A DNA stretch of 10,000 nt from Magnetospirillum sp. (GTDB lineage Bacteria; Pseudomonadota; Alphaproteobacteria; Rhodospirillales; Magnetospirillaceae), in the NCBI GenBank assembly GCA_020217035.1, contig JAIWOG010000046.1, positions 1-10,000 on the forward strand, written 5' to 3'. A program made the position numbers and the translations under genes. The notes under the pieces were generated by a model. The model was not told the DNA's origin and made no database searches. It saw only the letters and a program-made list of their open reading frames with translations. This document shows positions 6,042 through 10,000 of this stretch, one piece after another. How positions within the stretch are numbered: position 1 is the first letter of the stretch; each line of letters begins with the position of its first letter.

Positions 6042-7376
6042 TCAGGGATAGCATTCCTGGAAGCGCACCGGCTGGCCGGCGGGGTCGCCGACCAGTTGGC
6101 CGTCGCTCATCACCAAGCGGCCACGGATGATGGTGGCCATGGGCCAGCCCTGCACCTTCTTGCCGTCGAACGGCGTCCAGCCGCAGCGGCTGACGATCCA
6201 TTGGTTGGTGATGGTGCGTTCCGCTTTCATGTCCACCAGGGTGAAGTCGGCGTCGTAACCCAGCGCGATGCGGCCCTTGCCGGCGATGTTGTAGATGCGT
6301 TGCGGTCCTGCCGAGGTCAGGTCGACGAAGCGTTCCAGGGTCAAGCGGCCCTGGTTGACGTGGTCCAGCATGATGGGGACCAGGGTCTGCACCCCGGTCA
6401 TGCCCGACGGCGATTGCGGATAGGGCTTGTCCTTTTCCTCGCGCGTGTGGGGGGCGTGGTCGGATCCCAGCACGTCGACGACGCCGTTCTGGATGGCCCG
6501 CCACAGGGCGCCGCGATGGGAATTTTCGCGGATCGGCGGGTTCATCTGGGCATAGGTGCCCAAGGTTTCATAGCAATCGGGGGCGAACAGCGTCAGGTGC
6601 TGGGGCGTGGTCTCCACCGTCACCAGATCCTTGTGGCCGGCCAGGAAGTCCATTTCCTCGGCGGTGGTGACGTGCAGGACATGGACGCGGCGCTTGGCGG
6701 CCTCGGCCAACTTGACCAGGCGCTTGGTGGCCAACAGCGCGGTTTCGGCGTCGCGCCAGATATGGTGGGCGCGGGGGTGGCCGGCGCTGTCGGCGATGGA
6801 TTTGCGGGCGATCAGTCGGGCCTCGTCCTCGCAATGCACGGCGATGCGGCGGTACCCTTGGGCGATGACCTTGGCCAGGGTCTCGTCGTCTGCCACCAGC
6901 AGGTTTCCGGTGGACGACCCCATGAAGATCTTGATGCCGGCGCAGCCGGGGATGCGTTCCCATTCCGCCAGATGGGCGATGTTGTCCGACGCCGCGCCCA
7001 GGAAGAAGGCGTGGTCGGTCCAGCTTCGTCCTTGGGCGCGGGCCAACTTGTCCTTCAGTTCCACGTCGGTGGTGGTGCCGGGCTTGGTGTTGGGCATCTC
7101 GAAGAACGCCACCACGCCGCCCATGGCCGCCGCCGCCGATCCAGTGGACAGGTCTTCCTTGTGCTCCAGACCCGGTTCGCGGAAATGCACCTGGGTGTCG
7201 ATGACGCCGGGCAGAACGTGCAGGCCATGGCAATCGATCTTGTCGGCCATGGAAGTCCCACGCAAATCGCCGATGGCGGCGATACGTCCGTCGCGGATGC
7301 CGACATCGGTGGTGGCGGTGCCGTTCGGGGTCACCACGGTGCCGTTGGACAGGACCAGATCGAAGCTTTGCGACAT
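6042..7376 (-). CDS. Dihydroorotase-like amidohydrolase (Q-type metal site)
   Basis: The 444-residue protein is an amidohydrolase close to dihydroorotase, which closes carbamoyl-aspartate to dihydroorotate in pyrimidine synthesis. Seen: an N-terminal beta sandwich, GVIDTQVHFREPGLEHKEDL (57-76), EMPNTKP (Asn96), KIFMGSSTG (Lys149, the likely carbamylated bridging lysine), AVHCEDE (His181), LHVTT (His235) and GSDHAPHT (catalytic Asp306). In typical enzymes the first motif is HxHxR; here it reads QVHFR, with Gln62 in place of the first His while His64 and Arg66 remain. I recall this D(S/T)QVHFREPG form from an alphaproteobacterial subgroup annotated as dihydroorotase. The start at 7376 has GAGG five to eight bases upstream and lies two bases after the asnB stop, so it is the third gene of a coupled operon. 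Allantoinase or hydantoinase activity is an alternative. No terminator is visible after it. Confidence 0.85.
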   Translation of the reverse strand: MSQSFDLVLSNGTVVTPNGTATTDVGIRDGRIAAIGDLRGTSMADKIDCHGLHVLPGVIDTQVHFREPGLEHKEDLSTGSAAAAMGGVVAFFEMPNTKPGTTTDVELKDKLARAQGRSWTDHAFFLGAASDNIAHLAEWERIPGCAGIKIFMGSSTGNLLVADDETLAKVIAQGYRRIAVHCEDEARLIARKSIADSAGHPRAHHIWRDAETALLATKRLVKLAEAAKRRVHVLHVTTAEEMDFLAGHKDLVTVETTPQHLTLFAPDCYETLGTYAQMNPPIRENSHRGALWRAIQNGVVDVLGSDHAPHTREEKDKPYPQSPSGMTGVQTLVPIMLDHVNQGRLTLERFVDLTSAGPQRIYNIAGKGRIALGYDADFTLVDMKAERTITNQWIVSRCGWTPFDGKKVQGWPMATIIRGRLVMSDGQLVGDPAGQPVRFQECYP

Positions 7377-7378
7377 GA

Positions 7379-9133
7379 CTACCTCGCGGACAGGGTGCTG
7401 TGGACGTCGGCATCGGGCGCCGCGCCCAGGATATGGATTTGGTGCCACAGGGCATAGAAAAGCAAGGACCAGCGAGCGAAGCCGGTCTTCTTGTCGTGGT
7501 TGGCGAACAGGCGCTCCACCTGGCCGGGCAGGGCGATCTCGGCGATGCCGGGTTGGGCGGCGACCAATTGCCCCAGATCGGGCCGGGCTGAAATCCATTC
7601 CGCCACCGGCACGGTGAAACCGCGCTTCTTGGCGAAGGGCTTGGCCTGGGGCATGACGCGGTCCAGCCACAGGCGCAAGATATGCTTGCCCAGGCCGTTG
7701 CGGAGCTTCCAGCGGTCGGCCAGGGTGAAGGCGAATTCCGCCACAATCGGGTCCAGGAAGGGCACCCGGCCTTCGATGGCGTTGGCCATCAGGCAACGGT
7801 CGGCCTTGATCAGCAAATCATTGGGCAGCCAGTCGGCGCAATCGATGGCTTGCGCCGCCTGCAGCCGCGAACGTCCGGCGACGGCGCATTCGCGGGCTTC
7901 GGCCTGGGCGAAGCGGTCGCGCCAGCCGGTCATGGGACGCAGCACCCCCAAGGCGTCGAAGGTTCCCTTGCGGCGCATGCGCTTGGACAACGGCCAGGGA
8001 GCCGCCGCCTTGCGGTAACGGCCATAGCCGCCGAACAATTCGTCGCCGCCTTCGCCGGACAGGATGACCTTGACGTCTTGCCGCGCCCGCATGCCCAACT
8101 TGAAGGTGGGCAGGCAGGCGTAATCGGCGGCCGGGTCGTCCATGATGGCGGCGACTTGCGGCAGCAGGGACCAGAAATCGGCCTCGGCGAATTCCACTTC
8201 CACATGGTCGGCGCCGACGCTTTTCGCCAAGGCGCGGGCGTGGTCGCGTTCGTCATGGGCCGCCGTGCCGGGGAAGCCGGCGGTGAAGGCCAGCACCGGG
8301 CGTGGGTTCAGCCGCGCCATCAGGGCCAGCAGCACCGACGAATCGATGCCGCCCGACAGGAACATGCCATAAGGCACGTCCGAGCGTTGGTGCAAGTCGA
8401 CGGCTTCGGTCAGCACCTGATCCAATTGCATCAAAAGCGCGTCGGCGCTGCCGCTGCGCTTGCCGGCCCGGGGCAGGGCGGGCAGCCGGCGGATCGCGCG
8501 GATCTTGCCGTTATCCACCACCAAGGTGGCGCCGGGGGCGACGCGGACGATGCCGGGGAAGATGGTGGCCTCGCCGCAGGTGAACTGCAATTGCAGCAAT
8601 TCCGCCCGCGCCTGGGAATCCACCCTGGCCGGTGCCAGTCCGGCCTTGACCAGGGCCTGGGCTTCGGACGCGAAGGCGACTCCGAACGGCCCCTGGGTCA
8701 GGTAAAGCGGCTTGATGCCGAAGGGATCGCGGGCCAGCACCACCACGTCGCGCACGGGGTCGTGGATGGCCAAGGCGTACATGCCGCGCAGATGCTCGGC
8801 GAAGGCGTCGCCTTCACGGGCGTAAAGGTGCAGGGGCGGCTCGCTGTCCGATTGGGTGGCGAAGTCCACCCCGGACAGCAGGTCGTGCAATTCGCGGTAA
8901 TTGTAGATTTCGCCGTTGGCGACGATGGCGCGGCCGGCAGCGTCGAAAATGGGCTGGCGGCCGCCTTCCAGGTCGATGATGGACAGGCGGTTTTGCAGCA
9001 GGGCCACGTTGCCGGAAACGTGGCGGCCGCGACCGTCGGGGCCGCGATGGGCCAGGGAATTGGCCAGACAGTCCAGGATTCCAGCATCCGGTATCTGGCC
9101 CTTGGGGGCGATCAGGCCGGCGATGCCGCACAT
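7379..9133 (-). CDS. asnB: Asparagine synthetase, glutamine-hydrolysing (AsnB)
   Basis: The 584-residue enzyme is complete. The N-terminal glutaminase domain starts MCGIAGLI, with Cys2 as nucleophile once Met is removed, and contains AHRGPDG, RLSIIDL, NGEIYNYREL and SDSE. The C-terminal synthetase domain has the pyrophosphatase loop LSGGIDSS (Ser260-Ser266) and SGEGGDELFGGYGRY. The family transfers ammonia from glutamine to an aspartyl carboxylate through an AMP intermediate; relatives in polysaccharide loci amidate other acids, including sugars or peptides. ATG 9133 shares its A with the TGA of the upstream glycosyltransferase gene, implying translational coupling, and the stop is two bases before the dihydroorotase-like ATG. 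A much longer in-frame extension upstream is rejected because it overlaps the glycosyltransferase and because the active-site Cys must be N-terminal. The family is sure; whether the acceptor is free aspartate or a glycan is open. Confidence 0.93.
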   Translation of the reverse strand: MCGIAGLIAPKGQIPDAGILDCLANSLAHRGPDGRGRHVSGNVALLQNRLSIIDLEGGRQPIFDAAGRAIVANGEIYNYRELHDLLSGVDFATQSDSEPPLHLYAREGDAFAEHLRGMYALAIHDPVRDVVVLARDPFGIKPLYLTQGPFGVAFASEAQALVKAGLAPARVDSQARAELLQLQFTCGEATIFPGIVRVAPGATLVVDNGKIRAIRRLPALPRAGKRSGSADALLMQLDQVLTEAVDLHQRSDVPYGMFLSGGIDSSVLLALMARLNPRPVLAFTAGFPGTAAHDERDHARALAKSVGADHVEVEFAEADFWSLLPQVAAIMDDPAADYACLPTFKLGMRARQDVKVILSGEGGDELFGGYGRYRKAAAPWPLSKRMRRKGTFDALGVLRPMTGWRDRFAQAEARECAVAGRSRLQAAQAIDCADWLPNDLLIKADRCLMANAIEGRVPFLDPIVAEFAFTLADRWKLRNGLGKHILRLWLDRVMPQAKPFAKKRGFTVPVAEWISARPDLGQLVAAQPGIAEIALPGQVERLFANHDKKTGFARWSLLFYALWHQIHILGAAPDADVHSTLSAR

Positions 9134-10000
9134 CAGCGGCCTGCCTTGTCGAAGAAATCCTGATAGGCGCGGATCACCGCCGCTTCGGTGAACTGGGCTT
9201 GATAGGCGGCGCGGCCGGCGGCGGCCAAGCGGGCGGCCAGATCCTTGTCGCCCAGGACCCGGTTGATGGCCTCGGCCATGGACTTGGCGTCGTCCACCGG
9301 GCATAGCAGGCCGCTGGCCCCGTCCTCGATCAACTGCGCCGGGCCTTGCGAGGCGGCGGCGATGACCGGCTTTTCCTGAGCCCAGGCTTCGATCACCACG
9401 TTGCCCAGGGGCTCGTGCCGCGACGGGCAGACGAACAGGTCGCAGGCGGCGAACAGCGCCGCCACGTCTTCCCGCCAACCCAAAAAGCGGATGCGCGAGA
9501 TGACCCCCAGCTTGGCGGCTTGTGCTTCCAACTGGCCCAGCAGCGGCCCTTCGCCGGCGATCCACAAATAGGAATCGGGCACGTGGTGCAGGGCGGCGAC
9601 CAGGGTGTCGAAAGCCTTGTTGGGGTGCAGCCGGCCCAGGGCCAGGATCACCGGCACCCCTTCCGGGGTGGAGAAGGTCTGGCGAGCCACCGGCTTGGCC
9701 CGCGCCTCGGCGACGAAATTGGGCACGTAATGGGCACGCTCGTCCGGCCAGCCCTGGGTGACCAGCCATTGCCGGATGTCCGGGGTGTTGCCGATCAGAT
9801 GGTGGCACCGACGGTAATATTTCAGGTCGTAATAGCCCCCCAGCCGGCCCACATGGACGAAGTCGCCGCGCGGGCAGAACTTGGTGGCGCGGTTCATCCA
9901 GGTCAGCACATGGCTGGGCTTGAAGCGGGCGATGGCGCGGCGGAAGCCAAGGCGGGTGACGATGTCGAGTGCGCCGCCGAACGGCAACTCGGTGACCCGC
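9133..10000 (-). CDS. GT4-type glycosyltransferase, N-terminus outside window
   Basis: The visible 288 residues are the larger C-terminal part of a GT-B fold glycosyltransferase of family 4 type, which transfers a sugar from a nucleotide-sugar donor, usually to a surface glycan at the cytoplasmic face of the inner membrane. Seen: FKPSHVLTWMNRAT, HHLIGNTPDIRQWL, the domain linker VPNFV, ILALGRLHPNKAFDTLV at the start of the donor domain, LWIAGEGPL, IRFLGWREDV, and the donor-site E-x7-E motif in SRHEPLGNVVIEAW. The reading frame continues without a start through 10000; the first visible in-frame TTG at 9987 is internal (RVTELPFGG). About 50-90 N-terminal residues should lie to the right. Its stop overlaps the asnB start by one base. 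Donor and acceptor are not predictable; lipopolysaccharide or another surface glycan is inferred from the family. Confidence 0.88.
   Translation of the reverse strand, partial: RVTELPFGGALDIVTRLGFRRAIARFKPSHVLTWMNRATKFCPRGDFVHVGRLGGYYDLKYYRRCHHLIGNTPDIRQWLVTQGWPDERAHYVPNFVAEARAKPVARQTFSTPEGVPVILALGRLHPNKAFDTLVAALHHVPDSYLWIAGEGPLLGQLEAQAAKLGVISRIRFLGWREDVAALFAACDLFVCPSRHEPLGNVVIEAWAQEKPVIAAASQGPAQLIEDGASGLLCPVDDAKSMAEAINRVLGDKDLAARLAAAGRAAYQAQFTEAAVIRAYQDFFDKAGR

Noticed and set aside
6096..7457. Long plus-strand frame of 453 codons opposite the dihydroorotase-like gene
   Set aside because: Gly/Val/His/Gln-rich shadow typical of the antisense of GC-rich genes; the minus strand carries an intact enzyme with all motifs.
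7377..7796. N-terminal extension of the dihydroorotase-like frame
   Set aside because: It overlaps the 3' end of asnB in another frame and reads as Arg/Pro-rich shadow; the ATG at 7376 has GAGG upstream and starts the family homology.
7682..9163. Long plus-strand frame of 493 codons opposite asnB
   Set aside because: Same antisense composition, no domain, and it covers a complete asparagine synthetase on the other strand.
9134..9808. N-terminal extension of the asnB frame
   Set aside because: It overlaps the glycosyltransferase gene, and the glutaminase nucleophile Cys must be residue 2, which fixes the start at 9133.

Overview
This 10 kb window reads as a chromosomal segment of a GC-rich alphaproteobacterium. 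Protein style (MetC, RadC, a Q-type dihydroorotase, a short-tailed chemoreceptor) suggests the Rhodospirillales, possibly Magnetospirillum or a relative; this is an impression from the translations, not a database result. There is no rRNA, tRNA, insertion sequence, CRISPR array or phage gene that I can see.

Layout, left to right. (1) On the minus strand, positions 1-2148 hold an orphan ParA-type ATPase with a C-terminal membrane segment, then a 35-residue single-helix membrane protein with an excellent ribosome binding site, then the start of a cystathionine beta-lyase gene (metC) that leaves the window on the left. (2) Positions 2149-2431 are a divergent intergenic region that becomes strikingly AT-rich after about 2240 and carries a direct repeat and small palindromes. 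(3) On the plus strand, a secreted stand-alone Cache-type sensor domain (2432-2890) is followed by a strong intrinsic terminator and then a methyl-accepting chemotaxis protein (2948-4642). (4) On the minus strand, radC (4651-5361) meets the chemoreceptor tail to tail with 8 bases between. Upstream of it is a winged-helix regulator-like gene (5402-5944). These two genes have near-identical promoter cores (TGGACG, 17 bases, TATAGT), and the one for radC lies so close to the ATG that the transcript should be leaderless. (5) Also on the minus strand, positions 6042-10000 form a tight operon read as glycosyltransferase (N-terminus outside the window), glutamine-dependent asparagine synthetase, dihydroorotase-like amidohydrolase. 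The first two genes overlap by one base and the last two are separated by two.

How the genes may work together. The Cache protein and the chemoreceptor probably form a sensing pair, with a soluble periplasmic ligand-binding protein next to a receptor whose own periplasmic region looks helical. The divergent ParA could be a spatial organiser, since ParA-like proteins place chemoreceptor clusters in some other bacteria, but the membrane tail makes it atypical. The glycosyltransferase and asparagine synthetase pair suggests synthesis or amidation of a surface glycan. The dihydroorotase-like gene would either supply pyrimidines or be a divergent amidohydrolase, because it has Gln in place of the first metal-binding His. 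Most of the genes are ordinary housekeeping or signalling genes. The least conventional items are the membrane-tailed ParA with its tiny membrane-protein neighbour, the solo Cache protein, and the Q-type dihydroorotase in a glycan-like operon.
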